Shown here piece by piece: positions 1 through 7,973 of a stretch of DNA of 64,000 nt. The DNA comes from Microcella frigidaquae. GTDB lineage: Bacteria > Actinomycetota > Actinomycetes > Actinomycetales > Microbacteriaceae. The translations under genes and the position numbers were made by a program. The number at the start of each line of letters is the position of its first letter. Position 1 is the stretch's first letter. Location: positions 930,001-994,000 of the forward strand of contig NZ_JACHBS010000001.1 of NCBI RefSeq assembly GCF_014200395.1, given 5' to 3'. The notes below the pieces were generated by a model that did no database searches, had not been told where the DNA came from, and was given only the letters and a program-made list of their open reading frames with translations.

Positions 1-531
1 GAGCACGCCGCGCGCGTGCGAGCCGGGCAGCACCCAGAGGCAGCCGTTGTCGGTCGTCGCGTCGTCGAGGGCGATCCAGACCCCGGCGAGCGAGCGGTCG
101 CGCGTGGGGATGAAGTGCTCGTCCTGATGCCAGGCCTGCCCCGGCTTCCCCTCGCTCTTGATGAACAGCATCGACTGCATGGCCTTGACGTTCGGGCCGA
201 TCACCCGCGTGAGGCCGTCGACGATCCGAGGGTGCCGCATGATCTGCCGGGCAACGTCGCTGATCTTGTGCGGGTGGTGGATGCAGAGGTACTGCCGCAG
301 CACGTCGGCGTCGGACTGGCCCGGGTGAGCATCCGCCACCGCGTCGCCCGCGCCGTCGACCGGATTCAGCCCTGCTCGACAGATTCGGAGGGCCTCGGCA
401 TTGACGGCGTCGACCTCGGCGGGGGTGAGCGCGCCGCGCAGAATCGCGTAGCCGTCGCGGGCGTACTGGGCGACGAAGTACTCGTCGATGCTGTCGTGCA
501 TCACGAGCGGGGCATGAACGGCCGTGGTCAT
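1..531 (-). CDS. Phytanoyl-CoA dioxygenase (PhyH) family protein, 3' part outside window
   Basis: The reading frame is open to the left window edge; 177 residues are visible. Family knowledge: PhyH proteins are Fe(II)/2-oxoglutarate oxygenases that hydroxylate small molecules, with substrates that vary widely. Seen here: the HxD half of the iron facial triad (His135-Gln-Asp137, in AWHQDEHF), followed by the strand and loop LPGSHARG typical of the cupin core. The distal His and the Arg that binds 2-oxoglutarate would lie beyond the window. The start at 531 is favoured because a TATGAT box lies 7 nt upstream; in-frame ATGs at 540 and 543 fall inside that box. It is downstream of mmsA but separated by a strong terminator, so it is probably its own unit. 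The substrate cannot be told. Confidence 0.85.
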   Translation of the reverse strand, partial: MTTAVHAPLVMHDSIDEYFVAQYARDGYAILRGALTPAEVDAVNAEALRICRAGLNPVDGAGDAVADAHPGQSDADVLRQYLCIHHPHKISDVARQIMRHPRIVDGLTRVIGPNVKAMQSMLFIKSEGKPGQAWHQDEHFIPTRDRSLAGVWIALDDATTDNGCLWVLPGSHARGVL

Positions 532-538
532 GCGATAC

Positions 539-544
539 ATCATA
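539..544 (-). promoter_or_regulatory. Leaderless -10 box of the PhyH gene
   Basis: TATGAT ends 7 nt before the ATG at 531, so transcription would begin at or next to the start codon. No convincing -35 hexamer is visible. Confidence 0.5.
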
Positions 545-627
545 CCTTTGCGGCTCGGCGGTGGGACTCCGCACAGCCGCGCCTTCGCCCGCAGATTGAC
601 TCCGAAACGGCGGCTTGAGCAACACAA

Positions 628-665
628 AGCGCCCGTGAGCCCCAGATCTGGGGCTCACGGGCGCT
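628..665 (-). terminator. Terminator behind mmsA
   Basis: A perfect 38-bp palindrome (19-bp arms) begins 13 bp after the mmsA stop codon. On the minus strand it is followed by the T-rich stretch TTTGTGTTG, which fits intrinsic termination of mmsA. On the plus strand no T-run follows. Confidence 0.8.
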
Positions 666-678
666 CGGGGCTTGTCCG

Positions 679-2166
679 CTAGTTCTGCGGGAAGCCCAGG
701 TTGATGCCGCCGTGGCTCGGGTCGAGCCAGCGCGAGGTGATCGCCTTCTCGCGGGTGAAGAACGGGATCGCCTGCGTGCCGTACGCCTTCGCGTCACCGA
801 ACAGCGAGTTCTTCCAGCCGCCGAACGAGTAGTAGCCGACCGGCACGGGAATGGGCACGTTGATGCCGACCATGCCCACCGTGACCTCGTTCTGGAAGCG
901 CCGGGCGGCACCGCCGTCATTCGTGAAGATCGCGGTGCCGTTGCCGTACTGCGAGCCGTTGATGAGCGCGAGGCCCTCGTCGTAGCTCTTCACGCGCACG
1001 ACCGACAGCACCGGGCCGAAGATCTCCTCGGTGTAGACCTTCGAGCTGGTCGGCACCTTGTCGATCAGGGTGGGGCCGAGCCAGAAGCCGTTCGGATCGC
1101 CGTCGACCTCGATGCCGCGGCCGTCGACGACGATCTCGGCGCCGTCCTGCTCGGCGATCTCGAGGTAGCTGGCGACCTTGTCGCGGTGCACGTCGGTGAT
1201 GAGCGGGCCCATGTCGCAGTTGCGGGTCCCGTCGCCGACCTTCAGCGTGGCCATGCGCGACTGGATCTTCTCGATGAGTGCGTCGGCGACCGGCTCGACG
1301 GCGACGACGACCGAGATGGCCATGCAGCGCTCACCGGCCGAGCCGAAGCCCGCGTTGACGGCCGAGTCGGCGACCAGGTCGAGGTCGGCGTCGGGCAGCA
1401 CGAGCATGTGGTTCTTCGCGCCGCCGAGCGCCTGCACGCGCTTGCCGTGCTTCGAGGCCGTCTCGTAGATGTACTTGGCGATCGGCGTCGAGCCGACGAA
1501 CGAGATGCTCGCGACGTCGGGGTGCTCGAGCAGAGCATCCACGCTCTCCTTGTCGCCGTTGACGACGTTGAAGACGCCGTCGGGCAGGCCGCACTGCTTG
1601 AACAGCTCGGCCATCCAGATGGCGGCCGACGGGTCCTTCTCCGAGGGCTTCAGCACGACCGTGTTGCCGGCCGCGATCGCGAGCGGGAAGAACCACAGCG
1701 GCACCATGGCCGGGAAGTTGAAGGGGCTGATGATGCCCACCACGCCGAGCGCCTGGCGGATCGAGTACACGTCGACACCGGTCGACACGTTCTCGCTGTA
1801 CTCGCCCTTCATGAGCTGCGGGATGCTGCACGCGAGCTCGACGACCTCGAGGCCGCGCGCGATCTCGCCGCCGGCGTCGCTCAGCACCTTGCCGTGCTCG
1901 TTGGTGAGGATCGCCGCGAGCTCGTCCTTGCGGGCGTTGAGCTGCTCGCGGAACGCGAACATGACCGCCTGGCGCTTCGCGACCGAGGTGCCCGACCAGC
2001 CCGGGAACGCGGCCTTTGCGGTGGCGACGGCGTGGTCGACGTCGGCCGTCGTGGCGAGCAGCACCTCGCGCTGGGCGACGCCGGTGGCGGGGTTGTAGAC
2101 GGGGGCGGTGCGGGTGGATGCGCCGGCGAACGCGGCGCCGCCGACCCAGTGCTGCACAACAGACAT
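679..2166 (-). CDS. mmsA: CoA-acylating methylmalonate-semialdehyde dehydrogenase
   Basis: It converts (methyl)malonate semialdehyde plus CoA and NAD+ to propionyl-CoA or acetyl-CoA in valine, beta-alanine or inositol breakdown. At 495 residues it has the family length. The N-terminal NAD-binding part shows SPFNFPAMVP (147-156) and GSTPIA (about 225). The motif LGGAKNH (247-253) replaces the usual ALDH glutamate loop, which is diagnostic for this CoA-dependent branch. The catalytic Cys is 281 in GERCMA. AAGGAG precedes the ATG. A LysR gene lies immediately upstream on the same strand and is the obvious candidate regulator. No mmsB or iol genes are visible, so the pathway served is not settled. 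Confidence 0.95.
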   Translation of the reverse strand: MSVVQHWVGGAAFAGASTRTAPVYNPATGVAQREVLLATTADVDHAVATAKAAFPGWSGTSVAKRQAVMFAFREQLNARKDELAAILTNEHGKVLSDAGGEIARGLEVVELACSIPQLMKGEYSENVSTGVDVYSIRQALGVVGIISPFNFPAMVPLWFFPLAIAAGNTVVLKPSEKDPSAAIWMAELFKQCGLPDGVFNVVNGDKESVDALLEHPDVASISFVGSTPIAKYIYETASKHGKRVQALGGAKNHMLVLPDADLDLVADSAVNAGFGSAGERCMAISVVVAVEPVADALIEKIQSRMATLKVGDGTRNCDMGPLITDVHRDKVASYLEIAEQDGAEIVVDGRGIEVDGDPNGFWLGPTLIDKVPTSSKVYTEEIFGPVLSVVRVKSYDEGLALINGSQYGNGTAIFTNDGGAARRFQNEVTVGMVGINVPIPVPVGYYSFGGWKNSLFGDAKAYGTQAIPFFTREKAITSRWLDPSHGGINLGFPQN

Positions 2167-2234
2167 GGGGGCTCCTTCTCGAGGGGTTCGTGCTCAGTCT
2201 GGGGTCTGCGCGCTCTGCGTTCAAGCGACATCGG

Positions 2235-2257
2235 CGCACAGGGGATGTGCGATTATG
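2235..2257 (-). promoter_or_regulatory. Probable mmsA promoter with small inverted repeat
   Basis: In the 122-bp gap between the LysR gene and mmsA, the minus strand has CATAAT (2257-2252) as a candidate -10. Directly downstream is the dyad CGCACA-5 nt-TGTGCG (2235-2251), which would cover the transcription start. This is a plausible regulator site; assigning it to the LysR protein is inference. Confidence 0.4.
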
Positions 2258-2288
2258 CAGATAGCGCCCGCCGTGCCGCCCGCGCCGC

Positions 2289-3203
2289 TCAGCGCGGCGG
2301 CAGAAGCTCGCCCCGCCGCGACGCGACCTCGGCCCGCAGGGCGTCGCGCACGATCGCCACGGCATCGACCGCGGGGCTGTCGGGCCGGGTCGAGAGCATG
2401 AACGGCAGCCGGAAGTCGACCTCGCGCGGCAGCACCGGCGTCAGGCCCGCCGCACCCTCGCCCATGAAGGCATGCAGCAGGCCGATGCCCGCTCCGGCCC
2501 GCGTCGCCTCGAGCTGGGCGAACACGTTCGTCGAGCCGAACCCGAGCCGCATGCCCTCGAGCTCGGCGGCGAGGTCGAGTTCGCGCACCGTGAGCAGAGC
2601 ATCCACGTAGAAGACCAGGTCGTGCCCCTCGAGGTCGGCCAGGCGGCGGATCGCCGGCCGGGCGGCCAGGTAGCTCGGCGCGGCGTAGAGCCGCAGCGCG
2701 TACTCGGTGAGCAGCTCGGCGCGCACGCGGGCGCCCGCCGGCGAGCCGACCGTGACGGCGAGGTCGAAGCCCGAGCCGCGCAGGCTCAGCGGGCGGGTCG
2801 AGGTGACCAGTTCGAGCGCGATTCCCGGATGCTCGGCCCGCACCCGCGCGAGCGCCGGGGCCGCGAAGAGCGAGCCGAAGCCCTCGGGCGCCGCGACCCG
2901 CACGGTGCCGCGCACGGCGTCGCCGCCCGAGGCCGCCGCGACCACCTGCTCGACGATGCCCTCGAGCGGGGCGGCCTTCTCGACGATTGCGCGGCCGGTC
3001 TCGGTCAGCTGCCAGCCGTCGGCGCCGCGGTCGAGCAGCCGCGCGCCGAGGGCGGCTTCGAGCCGGTCGAGCCGCCGCCGCACGGTCGTGTGGTCGACCC
3101 CCAGCAGCGCGGCGGCCGCCACGAGCCGCCCGACGCGCGCGACCGCGAGCAGGTAGCGCAGGTCGTCGGCGCTCACCTCGTGCGGCTCGGGCCCAGCGGT
3201 CAT
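2289..3203 (-). CDS. LysR-family transcriptional regulator
   Basis: This 304-residue protein has the family layout. A winged helix-turn-helix lies at about 12-72 (the LRYLLAVARVGRL start and the TVRRRLDRLEAALG recognition region), followed by a substrate-binding-like effector domain from about 95 to the end. It sits directly upstream of mmsA on the same strand, which suggests control of mmsA and possibly of semialdehyde or branched-chain catabolism. LysR regulators are usually divergent from their targets; here the order is tandem, so co-transcription is possible despite the 122-bp gap. The start at 3203 is supported by a -10 box 6 nt upstream. Confidence 0.92.
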   Translation of the reverse strand: MTAGPEPHEVSADDLRYLLAVARVGRLVAAAALLGVDHTTVRRRLDRLEAALGARLLDRGADGWQLTETGRAIVEKAAPLEGIVEQVVAAASGGDAVRGTVRVAAPEGFGSLFAAPALARVRAEHPGIALELVTSTRPLSLRGSGFDLAVTVGSPAGARVRAELLTEYALRLYAAPSYLAARPAIRRLADLEGHDLVFYVDALLTVRELDLAAELEGMRLGFGSTNVFAQLEATRAGAGIGLLHAFMGEGAAGLTPVLPREVDFRLPFMLSTRPDSPAVDAVAIVRDALRAEVASRRGELLPPR

Positions 3204-3209
3204 GCGCCC

Positions 3210-3215
3210 AGCGTA
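3210..3215 (-). promoter_or_regulatory. Leaderless -10 box of the LysR gene
   Basis: TACGCT is followed by exactly 6 nt (GGGCGC) and then the ATG at 3203. Confidence 0.55.
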
Positions 3216-3228
3216 GGCCGCCCGCCCC

Positions 3229-3317
3229 TGTCACAAATCACGGAGTTCGGCCGCCTCGACACCCGCGCCTCCGCATGCGCAGGCAGTCGCGCCCCCGACA
3301 TTCCGTGATTTGTGACA
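3229..3317. repeat. Long-range perfect inverted repeat between divergent genes
   Basis: The 16-mer TGTCACAAATCACGGA (3229-3244) recurs as its exact reverse complement at 3302-3317, with a 57-nt spacer. The arms are notably A/T-rich for this genome. The repeat fills the space between the divergent LysR and rmuC starts, so it could be a two-site operator, a terminator-like barrier or a small dispersed palindromic element. The sequence alone does not decide. Confidence 0.8.
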
Positions 3318-3353
3318 CCGGCGGGTGTCGGGGGCGGCTGAGACACTGGGCGC

Positions 3354-4601
3354 ATGGAGTTCCTCACACCGCTGCTGCTGGGTCTCGTCGTCGGAGCACT
3401 GCTCGGGGCCGTCGTCGGCCTGCTGGTCGGGCGGCGCGGCACGAGCGGCGGGGTCGCCGCCGCCGAGCACGACGCGCTGCGGCAGCAGCTGACCGCCGCC
3501 GAGGTGCGGGTCGCGCAGGCCGAAGCCCGCGCGATCGCCCTCGATGAGCAGCTCGCCCTCGCCCGGCAGCGGGATGCGGAGCGCGAGTCGCGCGAGAAGC
3601 AGGAGGGCCGCGTGCTCGAGGCGCTGGCGCCCGTCGCCCAGACCCTGCGCGCCATGCAGCAGAAGGTCGACGAGCTGGAGCAGCAGCGCAGCCGCCAGCA
3701 CGGCGAGCTCAGCCAGCAGCTGCGTGCGGCGACCGAGGCGGAGGACCGCCTGCGCGCGACGGCCGAGCAGCTCGCGAGCGCGCTCAGCAACAATGCGACC
3801 CGCGGCGTGTGGGGCGAGACGCAGCTGCGGTCGCTCGTCGAGTCGGCGGGCCTCATCAACCGTGTCGACTTCCTGACCCAGCAGTCGATCGACGCCGACG
3901 GCAGCGCGCGCCGCCCCGACATGGTGCTGACGCTGCCGGGCGGCAAGGCGATCGCGGTCGACGCGAAGGTGCCCTACAACAGCTACATCGAGGCCAGTGC
4001 GATCCCGGCGACCGCCGACCCGGCCGAGCAGGCGCGCAAGGCGGGCCTGCTCGCCGAGCACGCGAAGCGCGTCAAGGCGCACGTCGACCAGCTGTCGGCG
4101 AAGAACTACTTCACGGGGCTGGAGGCGAGCCCCGAGTTCACGATCGCGTTCATCCCGAACGAGCCGCTGCTCGCGGCGGCGCTCGAGAAGGATCCGATGC
4201 TGCTCGAGTACGCCTTCAGCAAGCGCATCGCCCTCGCGAGCCCGGTGAGCCTCTGGGCGGTGCTGAAGACGGTCGCCTTCACCTGGCAGCAGGAGGTGCT
4301 GACGGACGAGGCGAAGCAGCTGTTCGACCTCTCGAAAGAGCTGTACGCGCGGGTCGCGAAACTCGCCGAGCACGCCGACGCCCTCGGCGGGGCGATCGAG
4401 CGCAGCGTCAAGGCCTACAACCAGTTCGCGAGCTCGCTCGAGACCCGGGTGCTGGTCACGGCCCGCCGGCTCGAGAACCTCGACGAGTCGAAGGTGATCC
4501 CCGCTCCGCGGATCATCGAGGAGCAGCCGCGGCAACTCACCGCCGCGGAGCTGACGGAGGCCCTCGACAGCGCCCTCGACGACGGCCCCGCACCGGAGTA
4601 G
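3354..4601 (+). CDS. rmuC: DNA recombination protein RmuC
   Basis: At 415 residues the layout is that of RmuC: an N-terminal membrane segment (about 5-24), a long coiled coil (about 40-150, rich in Glu, Gln, Arg and Ala), then the RmuC nuclease-like domain with ARRPDMVLTLPGGKAIAVDAK and NYFTGLEASPEFTIAFIPNE. Family members limit DNA inversions at inverted repeats; the biochemical activity is thought to be endonucleolytic. The start gives a proper membrane anchor, and a weak -10-like GACACT lies 6 nt upstream. It overlaps nothing and is followed by the VOC gene within 11 bp. Confidence 0.92.
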   Translation: MEFLTPLLLGLVVGALLGAVVGLLVGRRGTSGGVAAAEHDALRQQLTAAEVRVAQAEARAIALDEQLALARQRDAERESREKQEGRVLEALAPVAQTLRAMQQKVDELEQQRSRQHGELSQQLRAATEAEDRLRATAEQLASALSNNATRGVWGETQLRSLVESAGLINRVDFLTQQSIDADGSARRPDMVLTLPGGKAIAVDAKVPYNSYIEASAIPATADPAEQARKAGLLAEHAKRVKAHVDQLSAKNYFTGLEASPEFTIAFIPNEPLLAAALEKDPMLLEYAFSKRIALASPVSLWAVLKTVAFTWQQEVLTDEAKQLFDLSKELYARVAKLAEHADALGGAIERSVKAYNQFASSLETRVLVTARRLENLDESKVIPAPRIIEEQPRQLTAAELTEALDSALDDGPAPE

Positions 4602-4604
4602 CGT
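4599..4604 (+). promoter_or_regulatory. Leaderless -10 box that decides the VOC gene start
   Basis: TAGCGT, whose first three bases are the rmuC stop codon, is followed by 7 nt and the ATG at 4612. It favours 4612 over the in-frame GTG at 4603, which would fall inside the box. Confidence 0.45.
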
Positions 4605-4611
4605 GCGGGCC

Positions 4612-5001
4612 ATGCCCGAGTACACCTTCGCCTTCGCCGGCTTCGCGGTGCCCGACATCGAGGCGGCCCACCGCTTCTACCGCGAGACGCTCGGGCTCGA
4701 GGTGACCGTGGAGGGCATGGGGCAGCTCTCGCTCGACCTCCCCGGCGGCGGCTGGGCGCTCATCTACCCGAAGCCCGACCACGTGCCGGCGACCTACACC
4801 GTGCTGAACCTCGAGGTGGCCGACATCGACGCCGCCGTCGACGAGCTCGCCGCCCGCGGTGTCGCGTTCACGCGATACCCCGGCTTCGACCACGACGAGC
4901 GCGGCATCGTGCGGGGCATCGAGGCCGGGCAGGGCCCCGACATCGCCTGGTGCACCGACCCCGCCGGCAACATCATCGCGGTGCTGCAGAACGCCCTCTG
5001 A
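4612..5001 (+). CDS. VOC (glyoxalase/bleomycin-resistance) fold protein
   Basis: The 129 residues hold two beta-alpha-beta-beta-beta modules: FAFAGFAVPDIEAAHRFYRE and later VLNLEVADIDAAVDELAAR. Family members are metal-dependent lyases, dioxygenases or antibiotic-binding proteins. The motif IAWCTDPAGNIIAVLQ near the C-terminus, with a Glu replaced by Ala-Val, makes metal-site prediction uncertain. The gene follows rmuC closely but probably has its own leaderless promoter. No specific substrate can be assigned. Confidence 0.85.
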   Translation: MPEYTFAFAGFAVPDIEAAHRFYRETLGLEVTVEGMGQLSLDLPGGGWALIYPKPDHVPATYTVLNLEVADIDAAVDELAARGVAFTRYPGFDHDERGIVRGIEAGQGPDIAWCTDPAGNIIAVLQNAL

Positions 5002-5069
5002 CGGCGCTGCCGTCACCAGTCTCTTTGGAGGGCTCCGACAGACCTCCGTGCCGAATGGGTGACGCGGGA

Positions 5070-5088
5070 TATCATGAAATGCGTTTCA
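5070..5088 (+). promoter_or_regulatory. Probable promoter and operator of the acyl-CoA ligase gene
   Basis: TATCAT (5070-5075) is a candidate -10. It runs directly into the dyad TGAAA-TGCG-TTTCA (5075-5088), which would cover positions just before and at the transcription start. That is repressor geometry, and the dyad resembles sites of TetR or FadR-type fatty-acid regulators. No such regulator gene is adjacent. Confidence 0.45.
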
Positions 5089-5138
5089 CCATCGTCGGTG
5101 CTCCCGCCGACGGTGCCCCCTTCGGCGAAAGATCAACG

Positions 5139-6881
5139 ATGACCCAACGCCCCTGGCTTCCCCACTACGCCGACGATGTCGAGCCCGACCTGGGTGAGGT
5201 GACCTTCTCCCACCTGCCCGACATGGTGCGCGCATCCGGCCACGAGTACGCGAGCACGATCGCGTTCACGCAGTGCATGCCCAACGGCATGAACGGCTCG
5301 CTCACCTACGCGCAGGTCGACGCTCTGTCGGACGACTTCGCGGCCTACCTGCGCGAGGTCGTCGGCCTCGCACAGGGCGACCGCGTCGCCGTGCAGATGC
5401 CGAACTGCCTCGCCTACCCGGTGGTCGCCTTCGGCGTGTTCAAGGCCGGACTCGTTCTGGTCAACACCAACCCGCTCTACACGCCGACCGAGATGGTGCA
5501 CCAGTTCACCGACTCCGGCGCGAAGGCGCTCGTCGTCATCGACATGTTCGCCGACCGACTGCCCGAGGTGCTGCCCCAGACGAGCATCGAAACGGTGGTC
5601 ACCGTCAAGATCAGCGAGTTCTTCCCACCCGTCGTCGCCGGCATCATCCGCATGGTGCAGAAGGTCTGGAACCGCACGCTGCCGAAGGTGACTGTGCCGC
5701 ACACCGCGTTCCAGGCTGCGCTCTCCGCGGGGCGCGCGAAGAAGTCGGCGGATGCCCTCCCCGGCTACCTCGCCGGCATCGGGCACGACACCGTCGCCGC
5801 CCTGCAGTACACCGGCGGCACGACCGGCGCCTCGAAGGGCGCCATGCTGTCGCACGGCAACCTGGTGTCGAACACCCTGCAGATGATCCAGATGTGCGGC
5901 GGGTACATGCGCCCCGGTGTCGAGGTGGCGATGACGGCCCTGCCGCTCTACCACATCTTCGCCTTCACGGTGAATCTGCTCGGCTTCTACAAGCTCGGCG
6001 CGCGCAACATCCTGATTCCCTCGCCGCGACCGCCGAGCAACCTCAAGCGGGCGTTCGAGAACTACAAGATCACCTGGGTGACCGGCGTCAACACGCTGTT
6101 CAACGCGCTGCTCAACGAGCGGTGGTTCCTCGACAGCCCCCCGCGCCACCTGCGCGCCTCGGCCGCGGGCGGCATGGCGCTGCACGAAGCCGTCAACGTG
6201 CGCTGGGAGGAGGTCACGGGCACGCCGATCGTCGAGGGCTACGGACTCACCGAGACCTCGCCCGTGCTCAGCTTCAACCCCTTCGGCCCGAACGAGAAGC
6301 CCGGAACGATCGGCATTCCCGTGCCGTCGACCGAGCTGAAGTGCATCGACGACGCCGGCAACGAGGTCGCCCCCGGCACGCCGGGTGAGATCGCCGCCAA
6401 GGGCCCGCAGGTCATGCTCGGGTACTGGAACCGACCCGACGAGACCGCGGCGAACGTGGTCGACGGGTGGTTCCGCACCGGCGACATCGCCGAGATGGAC
6501 GCCGACGGGTTCTTCACCATCGTCGACCGCAAGAAGGACATGATCCTGGTCAGCGGCTTCAACGTGTACCCGAACGAGGTCGAAGAGCGCATCGCCGCCC
6601 TGCCCGGCGTTCTCGAGGTCGGCGTGGTGGGCATTCCCGATGACAAGTCGGGCGAAGCGGTGCGGGCCTACATCGTGGCCGGCACGGATGCTCCGACCGA
6701 GGCCGCGGTGCTCGCGCACTGCCGCGAGACCCTCGCCGCCTACAAGGTGCCGAAGTCGGTGCGGTTCGTCGACGAGCTGCCCAAGAGTCCGATCGGCAAG
6801 ATCCTGCGGCGCGAGCTGCGGGCCGAGGCGGTCACCTCCGCCACCGCCAGTATCGAGACCCAGGGAAGGGAACTGTCGTGA
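5139..6881 (+). CDS. Long-chain fatty-acid--CoA ligase (AMP-binding)
   Basis: The 580-residue protein activates a carboxylic acid, probably a long-chain fatty acid, through an acyl-adenylate to the CoA thioester. The ATP/AMP signature YTGGTTGASKGAMLSH lies at about 225, the GYGLTETSPV motif at about 365, the DGWFRTGDIAEMD hinge at about 445 and the C-terminal lysine loop PKSPIGKILRRELR at about 548. The start at 5139 follows GAAAG and matches family N-termini; a longer frame upstream is unsupported. It overlaps the following transporter by 4 nt (GTGA), so the two are co-transcribed. A dyad at its promoter suggests repression. Confidence 0.93.
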   Translation: MTQRPWLPHYADDVEPDLGEVTFSHLPDMVRASGHEYASTIAFTQCMPNGMNGSLTYAQVDALSDDFAAYLREVVGLAQGDRVAVQMPNCLAYPVVAFGVFKAGLVLVNTNPLYTPTEMVHQFTDSGAKALVVIDMFADRLPEVLPQTSIETVVTVKISEFFPPVVAGIIRMVQKVWNRTLPKVTVPHTAFQAALSAGRAKKSADALPGYLAGIGHDTVAALQYTGGTTGASKGAMLSHGNLVSNTLQMIQMCGGYMRPGVEVAMTALPLYHIFAFTVNLLGFYKLGARNILIPSPRPPSNLKRAFENYKITWVTGVNTLFNALLNERWFLDSPPRHLRASAAGGMALHEAVNVRWEEVTGTPIVEGYGLTETSPVLSFNPFGPNEKPGTIGIPVPSTELKCIDDAGNEVAPGTPGEIAAKGPQVMLGYWNRPDETAANVVDGWFRTGDIAEMDADGFFTIVDRKKDMILVSGFNVYPNEVEERIAALPGVLEVGVVGIPDDKSGEAVRAYIVAGTDAPTEAAVLAHCRETLAAYKVPKSVRFVDELPKSPIGKILRRELRAEAVTSATASIETQGRELS

Positions 6882-7876
6882 TCACGTCGCCCATCGTCTC
6901 CGCGCAGAACCTTGCGACGCAGACCTTCGTCACGCAGACGCAGGTGAACCCCGACGAAGTCGTCACCGACTTCGAGCAGACCCTGCTGCTGATCATGGTC
7001 TTCGTGATCATGTTCGGCCTGGGCGCCGGGCTGACCCCGCGCGACTTCAAGCTCGCGCTGAAGCGCCCGCAGGGCCTGATCATCGGCTTCGTCACCCAGT
7101 TCGGCATCATGCCGCTGCTGGCGTTCGGACTGATCATGCTCTTCCTGTTCCAGCTCGACCCGGCCTATGCGATCCCCGTCGCGTTCGGCGCCCTGCTGAT
7201 GGGCGCGGTGCCCGCCGGAACGACGTCGAACATCTTCACGTACTTCTCGAAGGGCAACCTCGCGCTGAGCGTGATCATGACGACGAACTCCACCCTGTGG
7301 GCGGTTCTCATGACGCCGCTCGCGCTGGCGATCTACGGCTCGTTCATCTTCACCCAGGATTCGCAGCTGACGATCCCGTTCACCAACATCGTGGCGACGC
7401 TCGTGCTGATGCTGCTGCTGCCCGTCATCCTCGGCATGATCCTGCGCCGCTACAGCGCCAACGTCGGCGCGGTGATGGAGCTGCTCGGGGGCCTGGTCGG
7501 GGTGTTCTTCATCCTGTTCCTCATGGCCACCTGGGTGCCGCGCAACTGGAACCTGCTGGCGAGCACGCCATGGCAGACCTACCTGGTGGCGATCGGACTC
7601 GGCCTGTTCGGCATCTTCATCGCGTACGGCATCGCGCGGGCGATTCGCTTGCACCCGGCGAATGCGCGCACGATCGGGCTCGAGACGGGCATCCAGAACG
7701 GCCCGCTCGCGATCGCGATCGTGCTCGCGTCGTTCGCCGATGACCCGAACGTCGGGCTCATCCTGATCGTTCCGGCGCTGTACTCGCTGTTCATCGTGAT
7801 CGTGTCGACCTTCGTGACCATCTGGTTCCGTCGGGCGAACACGGCCGCCGAGCAGAAGATCCCGAACCTGCTCTAG
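6878..7876 (+). CDS. Bile-acid:sodium symporter (BASS) family transporter
   Basis: This 332-residue membrane protein has nine or ten hydrophobic helices. It carries the family signature around GAVPAGTTSNIFTYFSKG and NLALSVIMTTNSTLWAV, where the crossing broken helices form the ion and substrate site. Family members move bile acids, pantoate, pyruvate or other organic anions with Na+. The GTG start overlaps the ligase stop, which links transport of a carboxylate to its CoA activation; that link is inference. A strong hairpin follows. The substrate is unknown. Confidence 0.88.
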   Translation: MITSPIVSAQNLATQTFVTQTQVNPDEVVTDFEQTLLLIMVFVIMFGLGAGLTPRDFKLALKRPQGLIIGFVTQFGIMPLLAFGLIMLFLFQLDPAYAIPVAFGALLMGAVPAGTTSNIFTYFSKGNLALSVIMTTNSTLWAVLMTPLALAIYGSFIFTQDSQLTIPFTNIVATLVLMLLLPVILGMILRRYSANVGAVMELLGGLVGVFFILFLMATWVPRNWNLLASTPWQTYLVAIGLGLFGIFIAYGIARAIRLHPANARTIGLETGIQNGPLAIAIVLASFADDPNVGLILIVPALYSLFIVIVSTFVTIWFRRANTAAEQKIPNLL

Positions 7877-7881
7877 CCGAG

Positions 7882-7936
7882 GTTGCACGACGGGGGCAGG
7901 GCCGCGCGGCCCTGCCCCCGTCGTCGTTCGTGCAAC
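7882..7936. terminator. Bidirectional terminator between convergent units
   Basis: A 34-bp perfect palindrome rich in G and C (7889-7922) is embedded in outer arms GTTGCACGA (7882-7890) and TCGTGCAAC (7928-7936). It separates the plus-strand transporter from the minus-strand ABC exporter genes, which end 38 bp further on. Confidence 0.85.
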
Positions 7937-7973
7937 GGTTACGCGTCGCCAAGGGACGCCGCACTGTGCTGGT

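Noticed and set aside
712..2610. Long plus-strand open frame of 632 codons over mmsA and the LysR gene
   Set aside because: It is antisense to two well-defined genes, is Arg/Ala/Val-rich with no domain pattern, and is a usual by-product of high GC.
4603..4611. GTG start of the VOC gene
   Set aside because: It would lie inside the TAGCGT box; the ATG at 4612 fits the leaderless spacing and family N-termini better.
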